DNA of 64,000 nt from an uncultured Phycisphaerales bacterium (GCA_937927975.1 CALEZT010000188.1:57344-121343); one strand, 5' to 3'; shown: positions 35,523 to 44,827, counted from the first letter of the stretch. A program made the numbers and translations. The notes: generated by a model not told the origin, from the sequence alone.

Positions 35523-36824
35523 ATGGATGGATATAATGTCGTGAGCTTTGCCGGGATCTTCGTTCTCCTCGGGTTCGCGTGGGTCCTGTCTGCGGATCGC
35601 CGGAACATGAACTGGCGGGTGATCGGATGGGGAATCGCCCTTCAGTTGCTGGTGGCGATCTTCATCTTCGTCGTCCCGACCGGCGCCCGCGTGTTTCGCG
35701 TGGTCAACGACGTCGTCGTCAGGATCCTCGAATCGGCCGGCAAGGGGGCCTACTTCGTCTTCGGCCGCCTGGCCCTGGGCCCTGGACAGGTCAGCGAAAC
35801 CGGCGAGGAATCGATCGGATTCATCCTCGCCTTCCAGGCGTTCCCGACCATTATCTTCTTCTCGGCGTTGCTCGCCATTCTATATTACCTCGGGATCATG
35901 CCGCGGCTGATCAAGCTGTTTGCCAGGGTCTTCACCCGTCTGATGCGAATCTCCGGCGCCGAGTCCCTGACGACCGCCAGCAACATCTTCGTCGGCGTGG
36001 AGTCGAATCTCACGATCAAGCCGTACCTGGCGAGGCTGACGGCCTCCGAATTGTGCACCGTCCTGACCGCGGGCATGGCCACCGTCGCGTCCAACGTGCT
36101 GGCCCTCTATGTCCTGACGCTTCAGAAGCAGTTTCCGACCATCGCGGGACACTTGGTCTCCGCATCGCTGCTCTCGGCGCCGGCGGCCGTGATCATGTCG
36201 AAGATCCTCGTGCCCGAGTCCGGCTCTCCGGAAACGCTCGGCCTGCGAATCGAGCCCTACTATGAGCGGGACAGCAGCCTCTTCGAAGCGATCATCAACG
36301 GGTCCAACGCCGGGGTCCGCATGATCGCAGGGATCGTCGCCCTCCTGGTCGCAGTGCTCGGCCTGGTGGCTTTGGTCGATCTGGGCCTATCGAGCTTCGC
36401 CGCCCTGCTCGGCGCGGAGGGCCACTGGTCCCTCGGCGGCCTCTTCGGATATGTCTTTTACCCTGTGACGCTGGTCCTCGGGGTGCCTCTCGACGACGCA
36501 AACCTCGTGTCGCAGATCGTGGGCGAGCGATTGATCGTGACGGAGGTCGCCGCCTACGGCCACCTCGGCGAAGCCATGCAGCAGGGACTTCTCGTGCATC
36601 CGCGGTCGGCCGTGATCGCGGCCTACGCGCTGTGCGGATTCGCCCACATCGCCTCGATGGCGATCTTCGTCGGCAGCATCTGCGCCCTGGCGCCGCAGTG
36701 CACCAAGACCATCGGCCCGGTCGCCGTGCGGGCGTTGATCGCCGCGAACCTGGCCTGCCTGATGACCGCTTGCGTCGCCGGGACGTTCTTCACCGAAGGT
36801 TCCATTCTCCTGGGGGGGGCCTGA
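35523..36824 (+). CDS. Concentrative nucleoside transporter (NupC/CNT family)
   Basis: A 433-residue inner-membrane symporter. The helix pattern and family motifs are clear: SADRRNMNWRVIGWGIALQL near the N-terminus, GPGQVSETGEESIGFILAFQ near 82-101, FPTIIFFSALLAILYYLGIM near 103-122, and GVESNLTIKPYLARLTASEL near 158-177. The last helices contain GFAHIASMAIFVG. It imports nucleosides using a Na+ or H+ gradient. The final codons contain a run of eight G (36812-36819), and the stop shares one base with the start of the cupin-2H gene, pointing to coupled translation. Confidence 0.92.
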   Translation: MDGYNVVSFAGIFVLLGFAWVLSADRRNMNWRVIGWGIALQLLVAIFIFVVPTGARVFRVVNDVVVRILESAGKGAYFVFGRLALGPGQVSETGEESIGFILAFQAFPTIIFFSALLAILYYLGIMPRLIKLFARVFTRLMRISGAESLTTASNIFVGVESNLTIKPYLARLTASELCTVLTAGMATVASNVLALYVLTLQKQFPTIAGHLVSASLLSAPAAVIMSKILVPESGSPETLGLRIEPYYERDSSLFEAIINGSNAGVRMIAGIVALLVAVLGLVALVDLGLSSFAALLGAEGHWSLGGLFGYVFYPVTLVLGVPLDDANLVSQIVGERLIVTEVAAYGHLGEAMQQGLLVHPRSAVIAAYALCGFAHIASMAIFVGSICALAPQCTKTIGPVAVRALIAANLACLMTACVAGTFFTEGSILLGGA

Positions 36825-37801
36825 TGTTCATCCGCCATCTGAGTGATTGTGAAGAGTTCATCGCAGGAGACCGCTCGCTCCTTCGAGAACTGCTCCACCC
36901 GGACAAGGCGGACCTGGCGATTCACTACAGCCTGGCGCACGCAATCGTCAAGCCCGGCCGGACGACGACGCCCCATCGGCTCCGAACCGCCGAGGTCTAC
37001 TACGTGCTCCAGGGGCACGGCCGGATGCACATTGACGCGGAAACCGCCGACGCGCGTCCCGGCTGCGCGATCTACATCCCCCCTCACGCCATCCAGTTCA
37101 TCGAGAACCCCGGCGACGGCGATCTGGTCTTTCTGTGCCTTGTGGACCCCGCGTGGAGAGGGGCCGATGAGGAGATCCTGGAGCCAGCGTGTGCGAACGA
37201 ACCCCGCATCGCGGTGGACATCGTGCTGTTGCCCGAGGACGCCATGACCGACGCGGCAATCGAGATCAACAAACGCCTGGTCGAGGAGCAGTCGTCCGAG
37301 ATCGCGCTGAACCGGACGGACTGCCTGCCACACATCTCGCTGGCGATGGGCTGCATCGAACCGCGGGACATCGGCGCCATCCGAGAGGTCTTGGAGCGGC
37401 TGGCGAACGAAAGCCCGATCGAGCGACTGACCGCCACGGGGCTCGAGATGCCGACGAACTCGCGAGGCCAGGCGACATGCCTGCTGGCCATCGCCAGATG
37501 CAGGGAGATCCAGACGCTGCACACGCGAGTGCTCACCGAGATGAAACGGTTCTTCAGCCATGACGTGGAAGGAGCCCGGTTCTACGACGAGGTGGTGTCG
37601 GAGAGCACTCTGGACTGGGTCCGGAACTTCCCCCAGAAGGCAGGCAACGAGCGGTTCAGTCCGCACATCACACTGGGCTACGGACAGACCACGCCCGGTC
37701 CTTCTTTTTCGCTGGATTTCACCGTTTCCCGCCTGGCCCTGTGCCAACTGGGAAATCACGCCACCTGCCGCAAGGTTCTGGCGACCGTAGACATGCGGTA
37801 G
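36824..37801 (+). CDS. Cupin - 2H phosphoesterase fusion protein
   Basis: A 325-residue cytoplasmic protein. Residues about 30-110 form a small cupin: GRTTTPHRLRTAEVYYVLQG (motif 1, His51 and Glu57) and PGCAIYIPPHAIQFIEN (motif 2, His88). The second motif-1 histidine is Leu, so metal binding may be altered. Residues about 128-325 have two 2H tetrads, HIS (170-172, in CLPHISLAMG) and HIT (281-283, in FSPHITLGYG), the catalytic pair of the 2'-5' RNA ligase/cyclic phosphodiesterase superfamily. Both catalytic histidines are intact. Start ATG 36824 overlaps the transporter stop (TGATG), with the G8 run as ribosome-binding site. A role in nucleotide or cyclic phosphate metabolism is inferred from the coupled nucleoside transporter. 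Confidence 0.78.
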   Translation: MFIRHLSDCEEFIAGDRSLLRELLHPDKADLAIHYSLAHAIVKPGRTTTPHRLRTAEVYYVLQGHGRMHIDAETADARPGCAIYIPPHAIQFIENPGDGDLVFLCLVDPAWRGADEEILEPACANEPRIAVDIVLLPEDAMTDAAIEINKRLVEEQSSEIALNRTDCLPHISLAMGCIEPRDIGAIREVLERLANESPIERLTATGLEMPTNSRGQATCLLAIARCREIQTLHTRVLTEMKRFFSHDVEGARFYDEVVSESTLDWVRNFPQKAGNERFSPHITLGYGQTTPGPSFSLDFTVSRLALCQLGNHATCRKVLATVDMR

Positions 37802-37822
37802 CTGCCGATCAATGATCTCGCA

Positions 37823-39010
37823 TCAATGGGCGATGACGCTGGAGACTCGGAAGACCGGCAGCAGCAGCGCGATGGCGATTGTGCCGATGATCGCGCCCAG
37901 GATGGTGATCATCAGCGGCTCGATGAGCGTCATCACGTTCTTGATCGAGGTCTCCAGCTTCTTCTGATAAAAGATGGACACCTTGTCGCAGACCTCGCCG
38001 AGCCGACCGCTCTTCTCCCCGGCGCGGAGCATCTGAATGATGCCAGGGGCGATCAGGTCCGAGCCTTCCGCGATCAGAATCGACTCGGATAGTTGGTAGC
38101 CGTCCTGGATCCTCTCGTCCACCTGTCCCCACAGACGCTTGAAGTGGTAGTTGTCTACGACCCCCTGGATTACGCGGATGGCGTCGAGCAAGCGAACGCC
38201 GGTGTTGACCATGGTAGCCAGAATCCGCATGCTCCGCGTGACGACCATGTCGACGTACATCGTGCCGATCACCGGCGTGTGGATCTTGACGGCGTCCAGG
38301 ACCCGCCGTCCGCTCGGAGTCCGGATCCAGTACCACAGGGCCGCGCCGACGAAGATCACCGTCGTCAGGATGCCGGTCATGAGTTCGAAGTTGCCCAGAA
38401 TCTTGCTGACGCCGACGAGCACCTGCGTGAGCTTGGGCAGTTCGGCCCCGCGCGAGGCGTAAATCCGCATGAACCGCGGCAGGACGAAGAACATCAGCGT
38501 GCCCGTGGCGGCGATGGCCATGAGGACCATGATGACCGGGTAGGTCAGCGCGCTTTTGACCTGCTTGCGAGTGTCCGTTTCGAAATTCAGATAGCCCGTC
38601 AGAACGGTCAGCATCTCGACCATCCGGCCCGAAGCCTCCGATGCCCTGACCATGCTGATGAACATGGTGCTGAACGTGTTCGGGTAGCAGGCCAGCGCCT
38701 TGGAGAACATGTCGCCGCTCTTGACTCGTTCCGAGAGGTCCAGGATCACAGCCTTGAACCGAGGGTCGGCCGCCTGCTCGGCAATCGCGTCCAGTGCGTC
38801 GCTCAGAATGACGCCGCTGTCGAGCATGACAGCCAACTGCGTCGCGAAGAGGATCAGGTCGCCGGGCTTGGCGCGGACCCGATGCAGCCGTCCCGAGGGG
38901 GATGCGCCGACGGGCTCCCGAGAGCGAGAGGCCCCTCGCGCGACGCCCGGTTCCTCCGTTGCCGAGGAATCGGCCCGCGATTGCTGCATCTGAGACAACA
39001 GTGTGCTCAT
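37823..39010 (-). CDS. Type II secretion/type IV pilus inner-membrane protein, GspF/PilC family
   Basis: A 395-residue protein with the two tandem GspF domains: first about residues 50-170 (GDLILFATQLAVMLDSGVIL, MVRASEASGRMVEMLTVL) and second about 255-380 (RILATMVNTGVRLLDAIRVI, MLRAGEKSGRLGEVCDKV). Helices lie near 155-180, 203-228 and 363-385. It forms the inner-membrane platform that couples the ATPase to pilin insertion. It is the last gene of the long minus-strand pilus cluster, starting 18 bp after the ATPase. The first 40 residues are a polar, Ser/Arg-rich extension. Confidence 0.92.
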   Translation of the reverse strand: MSTLLSQMQQSRADSSATEEPGVARGASRSREPVGASPSGRLHRVRAKPGDLILFATQLAVMLDSGVILSDALDAIAEQAADPRFKAVILDLSERVKSGDMFSKALACYPNTFSTMFISMVRASEASGRMVEMLTVLTGYLNFETDTRKQVKSALTYPVIMVLMAIAATGTLMFFVLPRFMRIYASRGAELPKLTQVLVGVSKILGNFELMTGILTTVIFVGAALWYWIRTPSGRRVLDAVKIHTPVIGTMYVDMVVTRSMRILATMVNTGVRLLDAIRVIQGVVDNYHFKRLWGQVDERIQDGYQLSESILIAEGSDLIAPGIIQMLRAGEKSGRLGEVCDKVSIFYQKKLETSIKNVMTLIEPLMITILGAIIGTIAIALLLPVFRVSSVIAH

Positions 39011-39028
39011 GGGTCCTGGATTCCTGTT

Positions 39029-40756
39029 CTAGGCGCCGGCATTGTCGTTGACGGTCGTCCGAAGGATCTCCTCGACGGAGACGATGCCGGCCTTCACTTT
39101 CTCGATCCCGTCGTGGTACAGCGGCAACATGCCCTTCTCCAGGGCCTTGGCTCGGAGCTTCTTGGTGTTGATGCGTTCGTTGATCATCTCGGCGATCTCG
39201 TCATCGGGGACGAACAGCTCGTGAATCGCGATCCGTCCGGCAAATCCCGTGTTGCGGCATTTTTTGCACCCGACGCCGCGACAGAACTTCGCCACGTCGC
39301 CGCCCTGCGCGTCGATCATCCTGCGGATGCTGGCCGGCGGGTCGTACTCCGTCTTGCAGTTCGAGCAGATGCGCCGGACCAGTCGCTGGGCAATCACGCC
39401 GCGCAACGAAGCGGCCAACAGGTAGGGCGCCACCCCCAGATCCAGAAGCCGCGTCACCGCGCCGGGGGCGTCGTTGGTGTGCAACGTGGACAACACCAGG
39501 TGCCCGGTCAGCGCGGCCTGCACGGCGATGCTGGCGGTCGCGTCGTCGCGGATTTCGCCGACCATGACGATGTCCGGGTCCTGTCTCAACAAGCTCCGCA
39601 GCGCGGTCGAGAATGCGAATCCCACCGACGTATTGACCTGGAACTGGTTGATTCCCGAGATGTTGCACTCGACCGGGTCCTCGACCGTGCAGATATTGAC
39701 CTCGTCGTTGTTGAGCTCCGACAGGGCTGCGTAAAGGGTGGTGTTCTTGCCTGAGCCGGTGGGCCCGGTGACCAGGACGACCCCATTGGGCGCCTGGATC
39801 ACCTCGCGGAACCGCAGCAGATTGTCGTAGGTGAAGCCCAGCGACTCGAGGTTATAGAGAATCTTCTGCGGGTCGATGACGCGGATCACGACTTTCTCGC
39901 CAAAGTTGCCCGGCATGACCGACACGCGAAGGTCGATCGGCCGGCCCTCGACGAGAACATGGATGCCGCCGTCCTGGGGGAGTCTCCGCTGGGCGATGTC
40001 CAGCTCGGCCATGATTTTGACGCGGGAGACGACCGCGGGATGCATCTGATAGGGCGGTCGGAGCTTCTCATAGAGCTTGCCGTCCACACGATAGCGGACC
40101 CGCAGCTTCTTATCGTCCGGCTCGATGTGGATGTCGCTGGCGTTCTCCCGGACCGCATTGTACAGCAGATAATTGACCAGCTTGACGACGGGCGACTGCC
40201 CCGCCACCTCTTCCAGGTTGCTGATGTCCTGGGTGATGTTCTCGATGAGCGAGAATTCCTCAAGCCCCTGGTCGTCGATGATGTCGTCGATGACGAAAAC
40301 GTTGGCTGCCGGCAGATAGCTCTGCAGGGTCGCCTTGATGTCCTTGCTGGTGGAGCAGACGACCTGCACGCGACAACCGCTGATCCGCTCGATCTCGTCG
40401 ATGAGAAAGACGTTGGTCGGCTCGCTGACGGCCACCGTCAGGACGTCGTGCACCTTGAACAAGGGCAGCACGATATGCGCTTCGAGGAACTCGCGAGGCA
40501 GGATCTCGACCGCTTTGGGGTCGCAGAGCTTGGGGCTCATCTGCGCGTAGGGAACGCCATACGCCTCCGCCAGGGCCGCTGCGATCTGGTTGTCGGTGCA
40601 GTAGCCCATCTCGACGAGCAGTTCGCCCAGGAGCTTGCGGTGCCCCTTCTCCCGCTGTTCGACGAGGGCCCTCTCGATCTGCTCTTGAGAGACCACCCCC
40701 CGGGCCAGCAGGAGCTGGCCAAGCTGGGTCTTGTTCTCGAGCAGAATCTGAACCAT
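39029..40756 (-). CDS. Pilus/secretion assembly ATPase, GspE/PilB family, with Walker A K-N variant
   Basis: A 575-residue hexameric ATPase. Residues 1-150 form the MshEN-type N-terminal domain, with LGQLLLARGVVSQEQI and LLGELLVEMGYCTDNQI as the two short repeats; this family can bind c-di-GMP. The catalytic domain has Asp box CTVEDPVE (356-363), Walker B DPDIVMVGEIRD (393-404) and His box STLHTNDAPGAV. Walker A reads GPTGSGKNTT (331-340): the residue after Lys337 is Asn, not Ser/Thr, from AAC at 39743-39745. Four cysteines (CSNC...CKKC) are the zinc motif. It probably drives pilin assembly; whether the Asn lowers activity is unknown. Confidence 0.92.
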   Translation of the reverse strand: MVQILLENKTQLGQLLLARGVVSQEQIERALVEQREKGHRKLLGELLVEMGYCTDNQIAAALAEAYGVPYAQMSPKLCDPKAVEILPREFLEAHIVLPLFKVHDVLTVAVSEPTNVFLIDEIERISGCRVQVVCSTSKDIKATLQSYLPAANVFVIDDIIDDQGLEEFSLIENITQDISNLEEVAGQSPVVKLVNYLLYNAVRENASDIHIEPDDKKLRVRYRVDGKLYEKLRPPYQMHPAVVSRVKIMAELDIAQRRLPQDGGIHVLVEGRPIDLRVSVMPGNFGEKVVIRVIDPQKILYNLESLGFTYDNLLRFREVIQAPNGVVLVTGPTGSGKNTTLYAALSELNNDEVNICTVEDPVECNISGINQFQVNTSVGFAFSTALRSLLRQDPDIVMVGEIRDDATASIAVQAALTGHLVLSTLHTNDAPGAVTRLLDLGVAPYLLAASLRGVIAQRLVRRICSNCKTEYDPPASIRRMIDAQGGDVAKFCRGVGCKKCRNTGFAGRIAIHELFVPDDEIAEMINERINTKKLRAKALEKGMLPLYHDGIEKVKAGIVSVEEILRTTVNDNAGA

Positions 40757-40852
40757 GCCTTACCTCGATACGTCATAGATCAAGTCTGATTGTCGATTGC
40801 AGGAAGCCCGGTCTACACGCCTCTCCAATCCAACATCAACAATCACACTTCA

Positions 40853-41188
40853 TCACGCGAAGCTCTTGACGGCCTGCGACAACTCCGCATGGCAGTCGAA
40901 CTCGTCCTGAAGCCGGGTGATCTCGAGGATCTTGCTGCAATTCTCGTCGAGTCCGGCCAGCCGCAACTGGATCTTGTTCTGACGGCAGTAATCGCGTACC
41001 CACAGCAGCAGTTCAAGCCCCTGACTGTCCACGAAACTCACATTGCTCATGTCCAGGACGATCCCCGCCCTCTGGTTGCCGGCGATCTCCGTGACGGCGC
41101 CTCGCAGCGGTTCGGTGAGTTCTCCGTCCACCTCGCCCCGCAGGTCGATCACGGTCACTTCGTTGTAGTCCTGCCACTGGATTCTCAT
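40853..41188 (-). CDS. STAS-domain protein (anti-sigma-factor antagonist-like)
   Basis: A 111-residue cytoplasmic protein with one STAS domain: VTVIDLRGEVDGE at about 11-23 and VLDMSNVSFVDSQGLELLL at about 44-62. The phosphorylatable serine equivalent is Ser55 in VDSQG, so switching by phosphorylation is plausible. Its ATG overlaps the HD-GYP gene's stop by four bases (ATGA), so it is translationally coupled to that signalling protein. It lies between HD-GYP and the pilus ATPase, making it a candidate adaptor. No anti-sigma kinase is visible. Confidence 0.87.
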   Translation of the reverse strand: MRIQWQDYNEVTVIDLRGEVDGELTEPLRGAVTEIAGNQRAGIVLDMSNVSFVDSQGLELLLWVRDYCRQNKIQLRLAGLDENCSKILEITRLQDEFDCHAELSQAVKSFA

Positions 41189-42897
41189 CGGAGCAACGTC
41201 CCCACGGCATCGGTCCCATAGTCCGCGAAATGGGCGCTGTCATAACTCTCCGGCCCCCCCTCCTGGATCACGTCCCATAAATGGGTGATGTCGCTGTCGA
41301 GGAACAGCCGGCCGATCTTCTCATCGAACTGCGTGCCGAGCCCTTTGCGGATCTCCTCCATCGCGTGTTCGACGCTCATCGCGTCGCGGTACGTTCGCCG
41401 CGACGTCATGGCGTCGAAGCTGTCCGCCAATTGGACGATCTTGCCGGTCAGGGGAATCTCGTCGCCGGAAAGGCCGTCGGGGTACCCCTGGCCGTCCACC
41501 CGCTCGTGGTGGCACAGGATGCCGGGAACGATGTCGCGCATCTGCTTGATCCCGCGGAGAATGCCTGCCCCGATCGAGGGGTGCCGCTGAATGCAGTTCC
41601 GCTCTTCCGGCGTGAGCTTGCCGTTCTTGCGCAACACGGCCTCATCGATCCCGATCTTGCCGATGTCGTGCAGCAGACCCGCCAGATAGATCTTGTGGAT
41701 TTGCTCCTCCTCCAACGGTTCGCGTTCGGCCAGCCTCTCCGCGAGCCACCGGGAGATCAGCGCCACGCGTTCGGAATGGCCGCGGGTGTACTGGTCCTTG
41801 GCGTCGATGCTGTTGGTAAGCGCCTTGAGAGACCCGACGAACAGCTCCTTGAGATCGTTGAAGAGCCGCCCGTTCTCGATGAAGACCGCACAGCCGCTGG
41901 CGACCGAGGTGAACAGTTTCACGTCGGTGCTGTCGAAATCGGCCTTGTCGATCCGGTTGATGGCGACCATCAGGCCGATGATCGAGACGCCCCCTTTGGT
42001 CCGACGGGACGACCCGGCTTCCGGTTTTTCCTTGGCGCACAACGGCACTGCGATGAGATTCCGCACGCTCGCCGGCCATTCGTACCGGAAAGGCGAATCC
42101 ACCTCGCTGTCCAGGAGAGCCTCATGTCCCTGATGCACCTCGCTGGAAAGCCGGCTGTGCAGCGCCATCGCCATGTGGTCGTCGATGTCGATCAGGCCCG
42201 AGCCGGCCGCTACGACGAACCGTCGATCGCCCTCGACGCGTCGCTCCAGAAGAACGGCGATTCCCTCCACCAGGATGATGTCCGTCAGGCTGTCGCACGC
42301 CAACTGCAGGAAGTTCGTGTCGGACTCTGTCACCCGCATGTTGGTGCTGATCTTGTGGAGCAGGACCAGTTCCTCGTATACGCGGGCGAGTTCGACGCCG
42401 ACGGTTTCGACTTGCTCCTCGGTCCGCAGAGTGGTCTGCTGGTTCTGGGCGATCAGCCGAAGCATCTCGCTGAAATGGTCGATGTGGCACGCCGGACCGG
42501 CGGATGCGTCGCACGGGCTTCCCAGGTCGAGGATCGCCACGCCGAGAGGATGGCGGTACCCTCCGATCACCAGGGGCATCAACAGCGGCGACGCCACGAG
42601 CAGATGCCCCTCGGAAAACTGCCAGACCGGGATCTCGACGCCGTCGTACCGCTGCTGCTCGATGCGGTCCAGAACGCACCGGCCCGCCTCGATCAGTTGC
42701 TCGGGCCGACTCTCGAAATGGCCGCCGCTCACCAGGACGGGCACTCGCCCATCGGACGTCACGACGGCGAAGTTGACGCCGAAGCGGACGATCCGCTCCC
42801 CGAATTTCTCCAGCTCCCGCCGGCGCGCCGGCGCCAGAGTCGAAGTCATCGTGTTCGGCATGACCGTTTCCACAAATCCACCTATCCCTGAGGGCAT
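41185..42897 (-). CDS. GAF and HD-GYP domain protein (probable c-di-GMP phosphodiesterase)
   Basis: A 570-residue cytoplasmic protein. An N-terminal sensor region (to about 165) is followed by a GAF domain about 195-345 (LLHKISTNMRVTESD, LIAVPLCAKEK, ASGCAVFIENGRL), then HD-GYP about 365-540: GHSERVALISRWLAE, LLHDIGKIGIDEAVL, HPSIGAGIL, HHERVDGQGYPDGLSGDEIP. All HD and GYP residues are intact, so c-di-GMP hydrolysis is expected. Start may be as late as residue 17. The response regulator gene ends 24 bp upstream and the STAS gene overlaps its stop; all lie inside the pilus cluster. Confidence 0.9.
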   Translation of the reverse strand: MPSGIGGFVETVMPNTMTSTLAPARRRELEKFGERIVRFGVNFAVVTSDGRVPVLVSGGHFESRPEQLIEAGRCVLDRIEQQRYDGVEIPVWQFSEGHLLVASPLLMPLVIGGYRHPLGVAILDLGSPCDASAGPACHIDHFSEMLRLIAQNQQTTLRTEEQVETVGVELARVYEELVLLHKISTNMRVTESDTNFLQLACDSLTDIILVEGIAVLLERRVEGDRRFVVAAGSGLIDIDDHMAMALHSRLSSEVHQGHEALLDSEVDSPFRYEWPASVRNLIAVPLCAKEKPEAGSSRRTKGGVSIIGLMVAINRIDKADFDSTDVKLFTSVASGCAVFIENGRLFNDLKELFVGSLKALTNSIDAKDQYTRGHSERVALISRWLAERLAEREPLEEEQIHKIYLAGLLHDIGKIGIDEAVLRKNGKLTPEERNCIQRHPSIGAGILRGIKQMRDIVPGILCHHERVDGQGYPDGLSGDEIPLTGKIVQLADSFDAMTSRRTYRDAMSVEHAMEEIRKGLGTQFDEKIGRLFLDSDITHLWDVIQEGGPESYDSAHFADYGTDAVGTLLR

Positions 42898-42921
42898 CCC
42901 TTACGTCCGTTCCCGAGCGCG

Positions 42922-43311
42922 CTAGCTCTGGGCCACGAGTTCCTTCTGGTACAGGAGATCCTGGATGGTCTTGAGGAGTTCTTTGGGACTGAACGGCTTG
43001 CTCAGGCAAGCGGACACGCCGAGCTGCTGCTGCATCTCCTCGGTGATGGCGAAGCTGCGCGCTGTCAACAGAATCACGGGCGTGCTCTTCGTGCGATCGT
43101 CGCCTCGCATCTTCTCGATCAGTTCGATGCCCGTCATGAGCGGCATCTGATAGTCCGTCACCACGATGTCGGGGTTCTCGTGGCATGCCAGCTCGTAGGC
43201 CTCCGCGCCGTTGCTGGCGGTGATCACTTCATAGCCGTTGTTGCGAAGCTTGATCGCGACCACGTGAATGATATGGAGTTCGTCGTCTGCAACGAGCACC
43301 TTATTGGCCAT
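42922..43311 (-). CDS. Single-domain response regulator
   Basis: A 129-residue CheY-like receiver with no output domain. VLVADDELHI holds the acidic pair, DIVVTDYQMPLMTGIEL the phosphorylated Asp (about residue 52), LLTARS the conserved Thr and LSKPFSP the conserved Lys. ATG 43311 has GAGG eight bases upstream; ATG 43335 is less favoured. It lies 67 bp after the histidine kinase gene and just before HD-GYP, so it likely carries phosphate from the kinase to a separate target, perhaps the HD-GYP protein or the pilus motor. Confidence 0.9.
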   Translation of the reverse strand: MANKVLVADDELHIIHVVAIKLRNNGYEVITASNGAEAYELACHENPDIVVTDYQMPLMTGIELIEKMRGDDRTKSTPVILLTARSFAITEEMQQQLGVSACLSKPFSPKELLKTIQDLLYQKELVAQS

Positions 43312-43378
43312 TGTTCGATCCTCAGAATGGTTCATGATCGGTGTTCACTCCTCCGTGACGGGCAATCGGCGGATCCCT

Positions 43379-44827
43379 CTATACGAGAGCGGCCTGCCGG
43401 GCGGTGGCCAGCGGCAGCTCGAAACCGAACGTGCTGCCGACGCCGACCGTGCTGGTGACGAACACCCGGCCGCCATGTACCTTTTCGACTATTTGCTTGA
43501 CCAGGTTTAGCCCCAGCCCGGTCCCTTTCGCCTGTTTGTTGTTGGCGGCGACGCGGTAGAACTTGTCGAACACGCGGTCGACTTCGTTCTCGGGAATGCC
43601 CACGCCGGTATCTGCCACCGTGACGCGCACCAGCCCGGCGGCCTCGTTCACCTCCGTGCCGATCGTCACGCGGCCCCCGGCCGGCGTGTACTTGACCGCA
43701 TTGCTCAGCAGGTTGATGATCACCTGCGAGATCATATCCTTGTCGACCTGCACCTGGTCGTACACGATCGCGCGCCCCGCGGTCACGGCGATGTTCTTCT
43801 CTTCCGCGTAGTTGCGGATCATCTGCATCTGTTCTTCAATCAGAATCGTCAGGCTCGCGGGCTCCTTGTGGACCTTGATCAGACCCGACTCGATGCGAGA
43901 GACGTTCAAGATGTCCTCGATCAGACGACTGAGCCGCTGGGCCTGGCTCTGAATCACCGCATAGAACTCCTTGCGGGTCTCCTCGTCGTCCGCTTCGCCG
44001 TCGGCCAGCATTTCCGAGTAGGCCATGATCGAGGCCAGCGGCGTCTTGAGTTCATGCGATACATGGCTGACGAAATCGTTCTTCATCTGGGAGACTTCCT
44101 TCTCCCGCGTGACGTCGTGCAGCACGGCCACGACGCCGGAAACCTTGTCGTCCGTCTGGACGCACGAGACGATCGTCTCATAGGTGTGCAGACGGTCGCC
44201 CTGCGGAATCTCAAGTTCCCGTCGGGTGGCCTCGGTTCGGTTCCGGCGGCACTGCAACAGCAGTTCCAGAAACTCGACGTGGGTCCGCCCGATCGCTTCG
44301 GCCAGAGGCCTGCGGCGGATGTTCTCGGCGTCGAATCCGAAGATCTGAGCGGCCGGAGGGTTGGCCATCAGGAGCCGGTCCGATCCGTCGATCACGATGA
44401 CGGCGTCGCGAAGACTGTAGAGAATCGCCTCCGTGTGTCGCCGTTCCCGCTCCGAGAGCTGGGATCGGATCTCGAGGTCCTTCAACTCGGTCTGGAATCG
44501 ACGGGTCGCCTCGGCGCCTTCCGCCACGCGTTCGTCGATGGCCTGCATCAGCCCTCGGAAAGCCGGCGGCGGATCACGGTCGCTGTCCGAAGAGGGACCC
44601 GACCGCAACCGTGCCGCCATGGACGTGACCGCCCCGGCCATCCGGGCATAGCCGACGCCGAGGAAGATCACGCCCACAGCCCCTGCACAGTAGACCACGA
44701 GGCGCAACAGAGCCGATCGCCATTCCGACGAGGCGCCGGCGTCCTGCAGCTCCATGACGGCCGCAGTTATCAGCGAAGCGACCGCCACCGTGGTGGCGGT
44801 CGAGATTGTGCTTCGTTGGCCTCTCAC
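43379..44827 (-). CDS. Membrane-bound PAS sensor histidine kinase
   Basis: A 482-residue kinase from GTG 44827, which has AGGAG five bases upstream; the open frame reaches 44926 without a site. Two membrane segments (about residues 6-24 and 37-62) are followed by a coiled linker, a PAS domain about 125-235 (ILYSLRDAVIVIDGSDRLLM), and the kinase core: H-box FVSHVSHELKTPLASIMAYSEM in two overlapping parts, N-box NLLSNAVKYTPAGG, G1 VADTGVGIPE, F-box DKFYRV and G2 GTGLGLNLVKQIVE. All motifs are intact. The periplasmic loop is very short, so sensing is probably through the membrane or the PAS domain. Placed between the pilus secretin and the response regulator. Confidence 0.9.
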   Translation of the reverse strand: MRGQRSTISTATTVAVASLITAAVMELQDAGASSEWRSALLRLVVYCAGAVGVIFLGVGYARMAGAVTSMAARLRSGPSSDSDRDPPPAFRGLMQAIDERVAEGAEATRRFQTELKDLEIRSQLSERERRHTEAILYSLRDAVIVIDGSDRLLMANPPAAQIFGFDAENIRRRPLAEAIGRTHVEFLELLLQCRRNRTEATRRELEIPQGDRLHTYETIVSCVQTDDKVSGVVAVLHDVTREKEVSQMKNDFVSHVSHELKTPLASIMAYSEMLADGEADDEETRKEFYAVIQSQAQRLSRLIEDILNVSRIESGLIKVHKEPASLTILIEEQMQMIRNYAEEKNIAVTAGRAIVYDQVQVDKDMISQVIINLLSNAVKYTPAGGRVTIGTEVNEAAGLVRVTVADTGVGIPENEVDRVFDKFYRVAANNKQAKGTGLGLNLVKQIVEKVHGGRVFVTSTVGVGSTFGFELPLATARQAALV

